Origin: Lysinibacillus sp. SGAir0095
Lineage (GTDB): Bacteria; Bacillota; Bacilli; Bacillales_A; Planococcaceae
DNA length: 64,000 nucleotides
Direction: 5' to 3'
Assembly: GCF_005491425.1 (NCBI RefSeq)
Contig: NZ_CP028083.1
Location: 2,752,001 to 2,816,000 of the forward strand
Part shown: piece by piece, positions 55,340 through 64,000 of the stretch
Numbering within the stretch: the stretch's first letter is position 1
Layout: the number at the start of each line of letters is the position of its first letter
Notes under the pieces: generated by a model
Database searches by the model: none
What the model saw: only the letters and a program-made list of their open reading frames with translations
What the model was told of the DNA's origin: nothing
Made by a program: the position numbers and the translations under genes

Positions 55340-55790
55340 GAAGGCGGTTGATGGGTTTATGGTGCACTTCTCTACCCACATTATCATCCTCAAAGTGCTT
55401 CATCCTCTCTATGATGCACTTCTCTACCCACTTTCTCTTCCACAAAGTGCTTCATCGGGCTGATGATGCACTTCTCACTCCACATTCTCTTCCATAAAGT
55501 GCTTCATCGAGCCTATGATGCACTTCTCAACCCACAGTCTCTTCCATAAAGTGCTTCATCGAGCCTATGATGCACTTCTTACCTCGCATCATCAACCATA
55601 AAGAACTTCATCGAGCCTATGATGCACTTCTCAACTCGCATCATCATAAACAAAGTGCTTCATCCACTCTATGATGCACTTCTCAACCCACAGTCTCTTC
55701 CAAAGAGTACTTCATCGAGCCTATGATGCACTTTTCACTCCATATTCCCTTACACAAAGTGCTACATCTTCACCTACCATTTGATGCTTC
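55340..55790. repeat. Tandem array of hairpin units with an exact 52-bp period
   Basis: Units start at 55340, 55392, 55444, 55496, 55548, 55600, 55652, 55704 and 55756, always 52 bp apart; the first and last are degenerate. Each unit has a 30-bp part, AAAGTGCTTCAT, a seven-base loop, ATGATGCACTT, and a 22-bp linker. The arms pair with one mismatch. Loops vary (CGAGCCT, CGGGCTG, CCTCTCT, CCACTCT) while arms are largely kept. Linkers resemble each other (mostly CTCAACCCACAGTCTCTTCC-like), so this is not a CRISPR array. 52 is not a multiple of three, so no repeated protein. Confidence 0.9.
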
Positions 55791-55801
55791 GCTCCAAAAT
55801 A

Positions 55802-55836
55802 AAAACTGCCGGGCATTTTTCATGACCGGCAGTTTT
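55802..55836. terminator. Terminator after ysdA
   Basis: Perfect 11-bp stem AAAACTGCCGG (55802-55812) with CCGGCAGTTTT (55826-55836). It separates ysdA from the 52-bp array and could work both ways. Confidence 0.88.
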
Positions 55837-55844
55837 GTATGAAT

Positions 55845-56114
55845 CTAAAAAACAATAAAAATCCTTACGACAATAAAAATTTGTATAGCTGCAATGATTG
55901 GAAATCCAAATGCAAAGGAATTATGCTTTGTTTTGTGGCGGAATAAGTACATTCCTAACACACCACCGCAAGCCCCACCAAGGAAGGCTAATGTAAATAA
56001 GGATTTTTCGGAAATACGCCATTCATGATTTCTTGCTCGTGATTTATCTATATACATAAAAATACAAAGTACAATTGACATCACGGCGATATAGGCTAAA
56101 CATGCAAATTCCAT
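55845..56114 (-). CDS. ysdA: DUF1294 membrane protein, YsdA-like
   Basis: 89 residues from ATG 56114 (AGAAAGAAGGCG upstream). Three membrane spans; the block YIDKSRARNHEWRISEKSLF, GGACGGVLGMYLFRHKTKH is the DUF1294 signature. Function unknown. It follows rplT as in B. subtilis but with a terminator between. Confidence 0.9.
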   Translation of the reverse strand: MEFACLAYIAVMSIVLCIFMYIDKSRARNHEWRISEKSLFTLAFLGGACGGVLGMYLFRHKTKHNSFAFGFPIIAAIQIFIVVRIFIVF

Positions 56115-56190
56115 CGAAAACGCCTTCTTTCTACAAATAGAAAAAACGATGCACTCGTTGTTTTCCAAACCTAAATTTCTACTTTTAAAT

Positions 56191-56226
56191 AAAAAGGCTG
56201 ATAGGATGTCCTACCAGCCTTTTTAT
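56191..56226. terminator. Terminator of the infC-rpmI-rplT operon
   Basis: AGGCTG-A-TAGGA pairs with TCCTA-C-CAGCCT, with A and T runs on either side. Confidence 0.8.
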
Positions 56227-56329
56227 TTATATGTTCACTTTATACCTGAATGTATAAAGATAAAGTTATTTTGCACCTGTAGCCAGAGCTTTCGGTGCAG
56301 AAATAATAATTGTCGGCAAGCGACACTTA

Positions 56330-56704
<375 letters not shown>

Positions 56705-56832
56705 CTAATTCTTCCGAATGTTTAATATAAAATACGTTCAATGTATTACATAAAATCAATTTTGCCTCAGCGTCATTGCTTCCAGATATCGGAGCGACGT
56801 ACACCTAGGGCTATATCTTCATAGGAGATAAA

Positions 56833-57033
56833 TTATTTCATGTAAGTTAATAAAGATCTGATACGTTTGAAATCACCAGATGTAGCAACTTTCGCTTTAC
56901 GTAGGTGACGTTTTTGTTTTGTTGATTTGTTAGCGAATAAGTGGCTTCCGTAAGCACGGTCAAATTTTAATTTTCCTTTGCCCGTTTTTTTGAAACGCTT
57001 CGCAGCGCCACGGTGAGTTTTCATTTTTGGCAT
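56833..57033 (-). CDS. rpmI: 50S ribosomal protein L35
   Basis: 66 residues, canonical: [20 protein letters not shown] and [17 protein letters not shown]. Middle gene of infC-rpmI-rplT. Confidence 0.98.
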   Translation of the reverse strand: MPKMKTHRGAAKRFKKTGKGKLKFDRAYGSHLFANKSTKQKRHLRKAKVATSGDFKRIRSLLTYMK

Positions 57034-57067
57034 TTCGAATTTCCTCCTAAACTATTCGTGAGTGTTA

Positions 57068-57583
57068 CTATTTCTCGTTCTTTGGTTGAAGAACTAAGAA
57101 CATGCTTCTGCCTTCCATCTTCGGTTTTTGTTCAACCGTTGCAACTTCAGCACAAGCTTCAGCAAAGCGATCTAATACACGTTGCCCAATTTCCTTATGA
57201 GTAATAGCACGACCTTTAAAACGTAAAGAACATTTTACTTTGTCGCCTTTCTCTAGGAATTTGATCGCATTACGTAATTTCGTTTGGAAATCATGTTCAT
57301 CAATTGTTGGACTTAAACGAACTTCCTTCATGTTGATAACTTTTTGATTTTTACGAATTTCACGATCTTTCTTTTGCTGTTCAAACTTAAACTTACCATA
57401 GTCCATAATACGAGCGACTGGTGGCTTAGCTTGAGGGGCCACAAGGACAAGATCCAAGTTTACACGAGCGGCGATTTCTAACGCTTCGTTACGAGATTTA
57501 ACTCCTAGCTGATCACCATTATGATCGATTAGACGAAGTTCACGCGCGCGAATGCCTTCGTTTACATACATGTCTTTGCTAAT
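57068..57583 (-). CDS. infC: Translation initiation factor IF-3
   Basis: 171 residues from ATT 57583. The frame is open further up but only the ATT has a ribosome site (GGAGGTGGATTCGT) and gives the family N-terminus ([20 protein letters not shown]). Two domains: N-terminal about 1-75, C-terminal with [59 protein letters not shown]. The ATT start is the known self-limiting device: IF-3 rejects non-standard start codons, including its own. Confidence 0.96.
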   Translation of the reverse strand: MSKDMYVNEGIRARELRLIDHNGDQLGVKSRNEALEIAARVNLDLVLVAPQAKPPVARIMDYGKFKFEQQKKDREIRKNQKVINMKEVRLSPTIDEHDFQTKLRNAIKFLEKGDKVKCSLRFKGRAITHKEIGQRVLDRFAEACAEVATVEQKPKMEGRSMFLVLQPKNEK

Positions 57584-57664
57584 ACGAATCCACCTCCAGG
57601 TTTGTGTCGGGAATACATGAGTTAAGAGCAAATATGCCCGGTTGAACGGTACACTTCCTAAGTA

Positions 57665-57825
57665 TGTCCATAAAAAAAGGACGGACATTTCAGAAGATGT
57701 CCGCCCGCTATATATTCATACGCTCATTAGTCAGCGCAAAAAATTCAACGTGTCAATACCTGTTAACTGCAATAGCGTCATTCAGGTGAGAAGCGGGCAG
57801 CCTCTACTTTAACTTTAAACTGTAT
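57665..57825 (-). promoter_or_regulatory. L20 autoregulatory leader of infC-rpmI-rplT
   Basis: On the minus strand a terminator with stem GGGCGGACAT/ATGTCCGTCC and seven T residues (57706-57672) ends a leader from about 57825. The base of that stem, AGCGGGC (57709-57703), can instead pair with GCCCGCT (57798-57792) upstream, giving the alternative fold expected for L20-controlled antitermination. Confidence 0.8.
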
Positions 57826-57839
57826 TCATAACCATATCA

Positions 57840-57868
57840 ATGTTAACACCTATTCCCTCTAAAGTCAA
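57840..57868 (-). promoter_or_regulatory. Promoter of the infC operon
   Basis: Minus strand TTGACT (57868-57863), 17-nt spacer, TAACAT (57845-57840). Confidence 0.65.
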
Positions 57869-58176
57869 CACATTCGAACAAGTATCAACTTTTAAGAAAA
57901 TCCATTGAAAATTAACAACAATTTATTTAATCATGATTCTTGCAAAAAAGCAACTCTTTTTTTAGAACAACTATACCTACCTAGAAGCAATCAGTTTGTA
58001 AATTTGTAAAGTTGCTAATTTATTTGTCAAAAAATGTTTTAACAAAAAATTTGAAGGGAAGGAAGTTTACATCTTACCTTCTCGCAAAATGAGAGGTTGG
58101 CTGAACAGATAAAAGCTTAAATAGTAAAGTGATTTCGAAACTAATCTCAAGTATAACAACAAACGGAGGTATAAGT

Positions 58177-59385
58177 ATGAATCAAAGAAAAGTACTATTT
58201 ATCTCGGATCATGGGGATCCATTAGCTCCACTTGGCAGTAAACAAGCCGGTGGGCAAAACAATTATGTTCGTCAATTGGCATTATCCTTAGAAGAAATCG
58301 GATATGCAGTGGACGTGGTTACACATTGGTGTCTAGAAGATGCTCCCCAAATTGAAAACTTCGGAAAAGCAAGTCGAGTTATTCGTTTAGAAGCTGGCAA
58401 AAAAGGGTTTGTCGATAAAAATGAATTATTTAATCTACTTCCAATTTTCTATGAAGAAATGAAACAAAACATAGATATTTCACAATATGAGCTTCTCCAT
58501 ACCCACTATTGGTTATCAGGTGTACTTGGCTTACAAATAAAAAAAGAATTCCAGCTACCATGGTTTCATACAAATCATTCTTTAGGAATTGCCAAACAAT
58601 TAGGAACTGGCTTCAAGGACAACAGACGTCTATTTTACGAAGACAAAATTTTGTCAGAAGTCGATCAAATCATCGCTACCACTCCAAACGAGAAGCAATT
58701 AATACAGGATACCGTCACAAATCCTGCAACCATTAACGTTGTGCCTATCGGAGTTGCAGAAACATACCATCATTTATATGAAAAACCCTATGAATTCGGT
58801 AACTATTTTTTATTTGTCGGACGTTTAGAGGAATCAAAAGGAATTTTTGTACTCCTACAATCATTCCGCGAGTTGGTGGAGAAAAAGAAAATTTCAAAAG
58901 ATATAAAACTGCTGATCGCAGGTGGTACAAAATCCAATGTAGATGTAAAAAATCTCTATCCAAACGATCCAAAATTAAGACAAGCAATCAAAGGGCTTGA
59001 AAATCGCATTAAATTTTTAGGTCCAAAAAATGAAAAAGAACTCGCCACACTCTTTAAAAATGCTGTTGCTACCGTTGTTCCTTCCTATTACGAATCCTTT
59101 GGTATGGTAGCCGCTGAAGCACAGGCATGTGGATGCCCTGTCATCGCTTCAAAAGTAGGCGGCCTAAAGGATATTGTTATTCCAGGTAAAACTGGTTTAC
59201 ATGTTACAAAAGGAAATATCTCGAAATTAGCCGAATCGATGTATCTTTTATTATCTAAACCCCAGATCGTTCAAGAGTTGAAAAATAATGCCCGTAAATT
59301 TGCACAGCGTGAATTTAAATGGCAACATATTGCAAAAAAAATCAAACATCTTTATGAGGTGACTTTATATGAGACTGTTAGGTAG
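58177..59385 (+). CDS. GT4 glycosyltransferase, sucrose-phosphate synthase-like
   Basis: 402 residues from ATG 58177 (GGAGGTATAAGT upstream). GT-B fold: N-terminal KQAGGQNNYVRQLALSLEEI (glycine-rich acceptor loop), HTHYWLSG, and C-terminal FVGRLEESKGIFVLL, ESFGMVAAEAQACGCPVIAS (the E-x7-E motif) and VGGLKDIVIPG. Sequence and the paired downstream HAD phosphatase suggest sugar-phosphate glycoside synthesis followed by dephosphorylation, as for sucrose or glucosylglycerate. Donor and acceptor are not proven. Confidence 0.8.
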   Translation: MNQRKVLFISDHGDPLAPLGSKQAGGQNNYVRQLALSLEEIGYAVDVVTHWCLEDAPQIENFGKASRVIRLEAGKKGFVDKNELFNLLPIFYEEMKQNIDISQYELLHTHYWLSGVLGLQIKKEFQLPWFHTNHSLGIAKQLGTGFKDNRRLFYEDKILSEVDQIIATTPNEKQLIQDTVTNPATINVVPIGVAETYHHLYEKPYEFGNYFLFVGRLEESKGIFVLLQSFRELVEKKKISKDIKLLIAGGTKSNVDVKNLYPNDPKLRQAIKGLENRIKFLGPKNEKELATLFKNAVATVVPSYYESFGMVAAEAQACGCPVIASKVGGLKDIVIPGKTGLHVTKGNISKLAESMYLLLSKPQIVQELKNNARKFAQREFKWQHIAKKIKHLYEVTLYETVR

Positions 59386-60100
59386 TGCAATTTTAGCAAC
59401 CGACTTAGATAATACATTAGTAGGACATAAAGAAAAATTAGATCAGCTCTGGCTATTCTTTAAAACACAGAAAATACCCATTTCACTAATCTATATTACT
59501 GGCAGGCACTATGATTCTGCTATGGAGCTCATTGAAAAACACAAACTGCCAAGACCAAGTATTTTAATATGTGATGTAGGTGCATCCATCTATATTGGTC
59601 CACATTTAGAAGAAGATGAACAATGGCGATTGATTACTTCTGCAGACTGGAATCCAGAGCTAATTTTAAGCGTAACAAAGCAATACGATAAATTAGAGCG
59701 ACAGCCTTTACCAAATGATTATCGTCTATCTTTTACTATTAAAGACGATCCCGGATATGTAAAAGAAGTAGAGGAAATGCTAAAGCTTTATTGTTTAGCC
59801 TTCTATTTAATGTATAGTTCAAACAAGGATGTTGATATTTTACCCTCCCACACAAATAAGGGAGAAGCTTTAAAATATGTCCTTCAAAAATATGCGCCTG
59901 AACAATTCCGGATTTTAGTTGCCGGTGACTCAGGAAACGATATTGATATGCTTCGATTAGGCTTACCAGCAGTGATTGTTGGCAACTGTCAAAGTGAAAT
60001 TAAACGATATCGATATCTTCCGAATGTCTATTTTGCAAAAGATTCCTTTGCATCTGGTATTCAAGAAGGTTGGAGCTATTTTTATCAATCAGCTTATTAA
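59369..60100 (+). CDS. HAD-IIB sugar phosphatase, sucrose-phosphatase-like
   Basis: 243 residues. HAD motifs: DLDNTLVGH (nucleophile Asp), YITGRHYDSAMEL (motif II), HTNKGEALKYVLQ (Lys) and VAGDSGNDIDMLRLG (motif IV). The IIB cap is consistent with sucrose-6-phosphate or related phosphatases. It overlaps the glycosyltransferase gene by 17 nt, with GAGGTGACTTTAT as ribosome site, so the two act together. Confidence 0.82.
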   Translation: MRLLGSAILATDLDNTLVGHKEKLDQLWLFFKTQKIPISLIYITGRHYDSAMELIEKHKLPRPSILICDVGASIYIGPHLEEDEQWRLITSADWNPELILSVTKQYDKLERQPLPNDYRLSFTIKDDPGYVKEVEEMLKLYCLAFYLMYSSNKDVDILPSHTNKGEALKYVLQKYAPEQFRILVAGDSGNDIDMLRLGLPAVIVGNCQSEIKRYRYLPNVYFAKDSFASGIQEGWSYFYQSAY

Positions 60101-60153
60101 CTCCAAGAAAAAAACTTGAATGAAATTTGACTTTTCATTCAAGTTTTTTGATT

Positions 60154-62085
60154 TTATTTAGTTGCTTCAGCTTTAATCATTTCCAAGAAGTTTTCTAAAG
60201 AAACTATTTCTGAATCCTTTGAACCGTAACGACGAATGTTCACATCGCCAGCTTCCATTTCTTTATCTCCTAATACTAGCATATAAGGAATTTTCTTCAT
60301 TTGTGCTTCACGAATTTTGTAGCCCAGTTTTTCTTCGCGATAATCCATTTCCACACGAATACCTGCTGCAACAAGTTTTTCTTCCACTTGCTTTGCATAG
60401 TCGAAGTGAACTTCGTTTGAAACTGGGATGATTTCAACTTGAACAGGTGCTAGCCAAGTCGGGAATGCTCCTTTATATTCTTCTATTAAGAAGGCAATGA
60501 AGCGTTCCATTGTAGAAACGACACCACGGTGAATAACTACTGGTCTATGCGGTTTTCCATCTTCTCCAACATAGGATAAGTCAAAGCGTTCAGGTAATAA
60601 GAAGTCGAGCTGCACTGTTGATAAAGTCTCTTCTTTACCGATAGCTGTTTTAACTTGAACATCTAATTTCGGACCGTAGAATGCAGCTTCCCCTTCTGCT
60701 TCAAAGTACGCCAAACCAAGTTCATCCATAGCTTCTTTTAACATGCTTTGTGCTTTTTCCCACATTGCATCATCATCGAAGTACTTTTCTGTATCCTGTG
60801 GATCACGGTAAGAAAGACGGAATTTATAATCTGTCAATTCGAAATCCTTATACACATCCAACACCAATTCAACTGTACGTTTGAATTCTTCTTTGATTTG
60901 GTCAGGACGAACAAAGATATGGGCATCGTTTAAAGTCATGCCGCGTACACGCTGTAACCCAGATAAACCACCTGAAGATTCATAACGGTGCATTGTTCCA
61001 AGCTCTGCAATACGGATTGGCAACTCACGATAAGAGTGCATGCTGCTTGCGTAAACCATCATATGGTGTGGACAGTTCATTGGGCGAAGCACTAGAGTTT
61101 CGTTATCCATCTCCATTGGCGGGAACATATCCTCTTGGTAGTGCTCCCAGTGTCCTGAAGTTTCGTATAAACGCTTTGAACCAAGCACTGGAGTATAAAC
61201 ATGCTTGTAGCCTAAACGTAATTCTTTATCTACAATGTAACGCTCGACCGTACGACGAATAGTTGCACCATTTGGCAACCAAAGTGGTAAGCCTTGACCA
61301 ACTGTTTGAGATAAAGTGAATAATTCTAATTCTTTACCGATTTTACGGTGGTCACGTTCTTTTGCTTCTTCAAGCATTTGAAGGTGATGCTTTAAATCTT
61401 CTTTGTTAAAGAATGCTGTACCGTAAATACGTTGAAGCATCTTATTATCGGAGTTTCCTCTCCAATAAGCTCCAGCTAGAGATAATAATTTAAATTCTTT
61501 TAGCTTGCCTGTTGATGGTACGTGGATTCCGCGGCAAAGGTCGAAAAAGTCACCTTGGTAATAAATCGAAACTTGCTCATCAGCTGGAATAGCTTCTAAT
61601 AGCTCTAATTTATACTCGTCGCCAACTTCTTCATATATTTTTTGGGCATCATCGCGAGAAACGTCTTTACGATCAATTTCAATATTCTCTGAAATGATTT
61701 TTTTCATCTCTTTTTCGATTTTTGGGAAATCGTCAGCTGAAATTGGTTCCGGCGCATCTACGTCATAGTAGAATCCGCCTTCGATAACCGGTCCTATACC
61801 TAATTTAATACCTGGATATAAACGCTTTAAAGCTTGTGCAGTTAAATGTGCAGTGGAGTGACGCAAGATTTCTAGCGCTTCCTCTGATTTTGGCGTAATA
61901 ATTTCAATTGCACCATCTTCTTCAATCGGTGTTTTTAAATCGATTAACGTCCCGTTTAATTTACCTGCTAGTGCTTGTTTTTTTAGTCCTGGGCTGATTG
62001 ATCCTGCGACATCAGCAGTTGAAGTACCACGCTCAAATTCCTTTACAGCGCCATCTGGGAAAGTTAATTTAATAATTTCTGACAT
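60154..62085 (-). CDS. thrS: Threonyl-tRNA synthetase
   Basis: 643 residues. TGS domain (1-62), editing domain with [11 protein letters not shown] and RGIHVPSTG, class II core ([52 protein letters not shown]) with zinc ligands, and anticodon-binding domain ([16 protein letters not shown]). Charges tRNA-Thr. GAAAAGGAGAAATAG precedes the ATG. Controlled by a T-box whose leader is lengthened by repeats. Confidence 0.98.
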   Translation of the reverse strand: MSEIIKLTFPDGAVKEFERGTSTADVAGSISPGLKKQALAGKLNGTLIDLKTPIEEDGAIEIITPKSEEALEILRHSTAHLTAQALKRLYPGIKLGIGPVIEGGFYYDVDAPEPISADDFPKIEKEMKKIISENIEIDRKDVSRDDAQKIYEEVGDEYKLELLEAIPADEQVSIYYQGDFFDLCRGIHVPSTGKLKEFKLLSLAGAYWRGNSDNKMLQRIYGTAFFNKEDLKHHLQMLEEAKERDHRKIGKELELFTLSQTVGQGLPLWLPNGATIRRTVERYIVDKELRLGYKHVYTPVLGSKRLYETSGHWEHYQEDMFPPMEMDNETLVLRPMNCPHHMMVYASSMHSYRELPIRIAELGTMHRYESSGGLSGLQRVRGMTLNDAHIFVRPDQIKEEFKRTVELVLDVYKDFELTDYKFRLSYRDPQDTEKYFDDDAMWEKAQSMLKEAMDELGLAYFEAEGEAAFYGPKLDVQVKTAIGKEETLSTVQLDFLLPERFDLSYVGEDGKPHRPVVIHRGVVSTMERFIAFLIEEYKGAFPTWLAPVQVEIIPVSNEVHFDYAKQVEEKLVAAGIRVEMDYREEKLGYKIREAQMKKIPYMLVLGDKEMEAGDVNIRRYGSKDSEIVSLENFLEMIKAEATK

Positions 62086-62127
62086 GTCTATTTCTCCTTT
62101 TCTATAGGTATTATTTTCTCGTTTGAA

Positions 62128-62503
62128 CGAGCCGCTTCCACTTTTCTTGTCTAGTTGCAGCGGCTAGACTCTCGCGTCACTTCACTTTCACTTCAAAAGA
62201 CAAAGAGCGTCTTTCGAGTGAAACCTCCAGTGCGGTCGAGTCTGGGCGAGCCGCTTCCACTTTTCTTGTCTAGTTGCAGCGGCTAGACTCTCGCGTCACT
62301 TCACTTTCACTTCAAAAGACAAAGAGCGTCTTTTGAGTGAAACCTCCAGTGCGGTCGAGTCTGGGCGAGCCGCTTCCACTTTTCTTGTCTAGTTGCAGCG
62401 GCTAGACTCTCGCGTCACTTCACTTTCACTTCAAAAGACAAAGAGCGTCTTTTGAGTGAAACCTCCAGTGCGGTCGAGTCTGGGCGAGCCGCTTTCACTT
62501 TTC
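62128..62503. repeat. Three tandem copies of a 119-bp repeat in the thrS leader
   Basis: Copies start at 62128, 62247 and 62366, with a partial fourth at 62485. They are almost identical (one C/T change, at about 62215 in copy 1). Each can fold into nested stems: AGCCGCT with AGCGGCT, GTCTAG with CTAGAC, AGACTC with GAGTCT, and TTTCACTTCAAAAGAC with GTCTTTTGAGTGAAA. The unit is GC-richer than its surroundings. It lies between the T-box terminator and the thrS ribosome site. Confidence 0.92.
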
Positions 62504-62506
62504 TAC

Positions 62507-62765
62507 ACAAAAAAGCGCCATCCCTATGAAAGGGACGACGCGTATGCTCGTGGTTCCACCCTTCTTCCTTCCGATAAACAAGTTATCAGACGAAGCTCTA
62601 GGTCGGTTAACGTACCGATTGACGTTAGCGGATTATCCCCGCTAATGCTCCAAGGTAGTAAAGATGTGCTCGTTACTAGGAAGCTTCCAGCCAAGGCCTC
62701 CCTCTCTTTAAGTCGTTTCACTATCTTGTTGTCCTTTTCAAAGCATTTCTATTTTACTTAATTAC
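62507..62765 (-). promoter_or_regulatory. T-box leader of thrS (Thr)
   Basis: T-box motif AAGGGTGGAACCAC (62563-62550, minus strand), then a terminator with stem GCGTCGTCCCT/AGGGATGGCGC and T residues. Stem I contains CTACCTTGG, probably giving an ACC (Thr) specifier. Confidence 0.9.
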
Positions 62766-62770
62766 AATGT

Positions 62771-62799
62771 AGTATACGCCCGAAGTTTTAAAATTGCAA
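62771..62799 (-). promoter_or_regulatory. SigA promoter of the thrS leader
   Basis: Minus strand TTGCAA (62799-62794), 17-nt spacer, TATACT (62776-62771). Confidence 0.75.
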
Positions 62800-62826
62800 C
62801 AATCAACGAAAGATTTTTTTTTGCTT

Positions 62827-63723
62827 TTAAATTCTTCGATTTGTCCCCTCCATTTGAATCGGTGTGGTAGTTGATCTAATGCGTTCCATAATTCGTGCAG
62901 CTTTTACTACTTCTACTCCGCCTTTTTGTGAATTAGCCAAATGATTCTCCAACCCATCATAATCAAAATTAGAAGTGATAAAAGTCGGCAACTCTTCTGC
63001 CATACGATAATGGAGGATTGTTCCTAAAATTTCATCGCGAGTCCAGGTTGATAAAGTTTCTGCACCAAGGTCATCCAGCATTAACACAGGCGCTTTTTTA
63101 ACAAAATCAACCTTATCGGAAAGTGTGTTATCTGAGATAGCTTGCTTCATTTCACTCAAAAATTCAGGAACGAAAACAACAACTGATCGTATTTTTAAAC
63201 TAGCCAGTTCATTTGCAATCGCACCAAGTACAAAGGATTTCCCGACACCAAATGGACCATAAATATAAAGACCCTTCGAAGGCAACACGCCAGTTTCCTT
63301 TACTCTTTTGATAAACTTCGTTGCAAGCTCAGCTACATCCATTTGCGAATCATTATTTAATAAATCTTTTACCCTAGCTCGTAATACATCTTTTGGCATG
63401 TACATACTTGAAATCATTTTTGCCGATTCGCGTCTTTCTTCCTCAATCAGCTTTTGTTCACATTTGAAATATTCAATTTCAATTGAATTACGAATGATGG
63501 ATAGCTTTGGGATAAATCCATTTAAATAGTTTGTACAGTTATCCGTATTATCGCATCCGCAGCAACTAGAATTCTGACTAATATATTCATTCAGTGTGGT
63601 CAACCCACGCTCGACCATGTCTTTATTGACAAGTTGGTCATTTTCTTCTAAGAACTTTTGAACTTGTGCGTTTTCTAAAATTTCACGTCTCAACTTTTCA
63701 TATCGTTCTTGAAAAGATGGCAT
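62827..63723 (-). CDS. dnaI: Primosomal protein / helicase loader DnaI
   Basis: 298 residues from ATG 63723; a GTG three codons upstream is an alternative, and ribosome sites are weak for both. N-terminal helicase-binding domain with zinc cysteines (SSCCGCDNTDNC, FKCEQ), then AAA+ domain: Walker A IYGPFGVGKSFVLG, Walker B PVLMLDDLGAET, sensor TFITSNFDYDGL and RIMERIRS. It loads the replicative helicase at oriC and restart sites. Follows dnaB after about 40 nt. Confidence 0.95.
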   Translation of the reverse strand: MPSFQERYEKLRREILENAQVQKFLEENDQLVNKDMVERGLTTLNEYISQNSSCCGCDNTDNCTNYLNGFIPKLSIIRNSIEIEYFKCEQKLIEEERRESAKMISSMYMPKDVLRARVKDLLNNDSQMDVAELATKFIKRVKETGVLPSKGLYIYGPFGVGKSFVLGAIANELASLKIRSVVVFVPEFLSEMKQAISDNTLSDKVDFVKKAPVLMLDDLGAETLSTWTRDEILGTILHYRMAEELPTFITSNFDYDGLENHLANSQKGGVEVVKAARIMERIRSTTTPIQMEGTNRRI

Positions 63724-63763
63724 TTTTATCACTCTATCAATAGCTTTATTTATTGGTTCGATT

Positions 63764-64000
63764 TTAGTTCACCTCTCCATCCGATTGCCCTAAAGCTTCT
63801 AGAATCTTTTTACGCCTTTCTTCTGTTGACTTCTGTTTTTCAATATCAGGCAGATTGGATTCTTCTTGTTTATTTCGTTTATAAAACCATTCAGGAATTA
63901 TTTCTTTACTTTGTCTAGACTGATTTTTATAGCCAGTACCACTTGATTTTGTATTTTGCACTTTGTTGTCATTTTCATTTTTCCACTTAGTATACTGATC
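63764..64000 (-). CDS. dnaB: Replication initiation protein DnaB, C-terminal end
   Basis: Only the last 78 residues are visible: a YTKWKN segment, then a polar linker (Asn, Lys, Ser, Gln rich), IIPEWFYKRNKQ and STEERRKKILEALGQSDGEV. This matches the tail of Firmicute DnaB (helicase co-loader), which stands upstream of dnaI. The gene continues past the right window edge. Confidence 0.85.
   Translation of the reverse strand, partial: DQYTKWKNENDNKVQNTKSSGTGYKNQSRQSKEIIPEWFYKRNKQEESNLPDIEKQKSTEERRKKILEALGQSDGEVN

Noticed and set aside
55242..55445. 67-codon minus-strand frame overlapping the 52-bp array
   Set aside because: The unit length is not a multiple of three, no family similarity and no ribosome site.
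55340..55790. CRISPR array
   Set aside because: The 30-bp parts and 22-bp linkers look right in size, but linkers are related to each other, some nearly identical, repeats drift, and no cas gene is near.
62456..62761. Plus-strand frame across the thrS T-box
   Set aside because: It reads through a structured leader in antisense; no ribosome site.

Overview
The window comes from a low-GC, endospore-forming Firmicute. The gene order from the ysnB-like gene (7631) through rph, murI, gerE, sdhCAB, lysC, uvrC, trxA, etfAB, fadR, lcfA, mutS2, polX, zapA, rnhC, pheST, rplT-rpmI-infC, thrS and dnaI-dnaB closely follows the Bacillus subtilis ysn-dna region. The protein sequences and several local changes (no gerM, a second-type MetRS, extra glycosyltransferase and phosphatase genes) fit the Planococcaceae, such as Lysinibacillus, Solibacillus or Ureibacillus. 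Spore genes gerE (with a SigK-like promoter) and sspI support a spore former. The lineage is inferred from similarity remembered for these families, not from a search.

Region 1 (1-7430) is the right end of a prophage. On the minus strand lie a recT-like recombinase (cut by the window edge), an SbcC-like zinc-hook ATPase, an AbrB-like regulator, an HTH plus PD-(D/E)XK protein, a BRO/KilAC antirepressor, a 28-residue membrane peptide, a DUF771 protein and a Cro-like protein. Divergent from these are a LexA/CI-type repressor, apparently starting at ATT, and a tyrosine integrase. The integrase abuts the 3' end of tRNA-Arg(TCT), the probable attachment site. Three copies of a 14-bp dyad mark the repressor-controlled switch.

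Region 2 (7431-42600) is conserved housekeeping sequence: nucleotide and RNA quality control (ysnB-like, rdgB, rph), cell wall (murI), sporulation (gerE), succinate dehydrogenase, a lysine-riboswitch-controlled but active-site-degenerate aspartokinase, uvrC, trxA, the FadR fatty-acid oxidation cluster, mutS2/polX/cvpA/zapA/rnhC, a symporter, pheST under a T-box, and a soluble chemotaxis receptor.

Region 3 (42600-53100) holds nifS facing nadBCA (NAD synthesis) with a 12-bp triple repeat in the control region, a decayed acetyltransferase, sspI, a MarR/CarD divergent pair with clear operators, argF, an M42 peptidase, a dimeric dUTPase and SigW-type ysdB.

Region 4 (53100-64000) holds a T-box-controlled second-type MetRS and an exact 52-bp-period array of hairpins (55340-55790), the most unusual non-coding structure in the window. 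It continues with ysdA, the L20-autoregulated infC-rpmI-rplT operon (infC starting at ATT) and a GT4 glycosyltransferase with a HAD phosphatase that resembles sucrose-phosphate synthase/phosphatase. Last come thrS with a T-box leader carrying three tandem 119-bp repeats, then dnaI and the end of dnaB.
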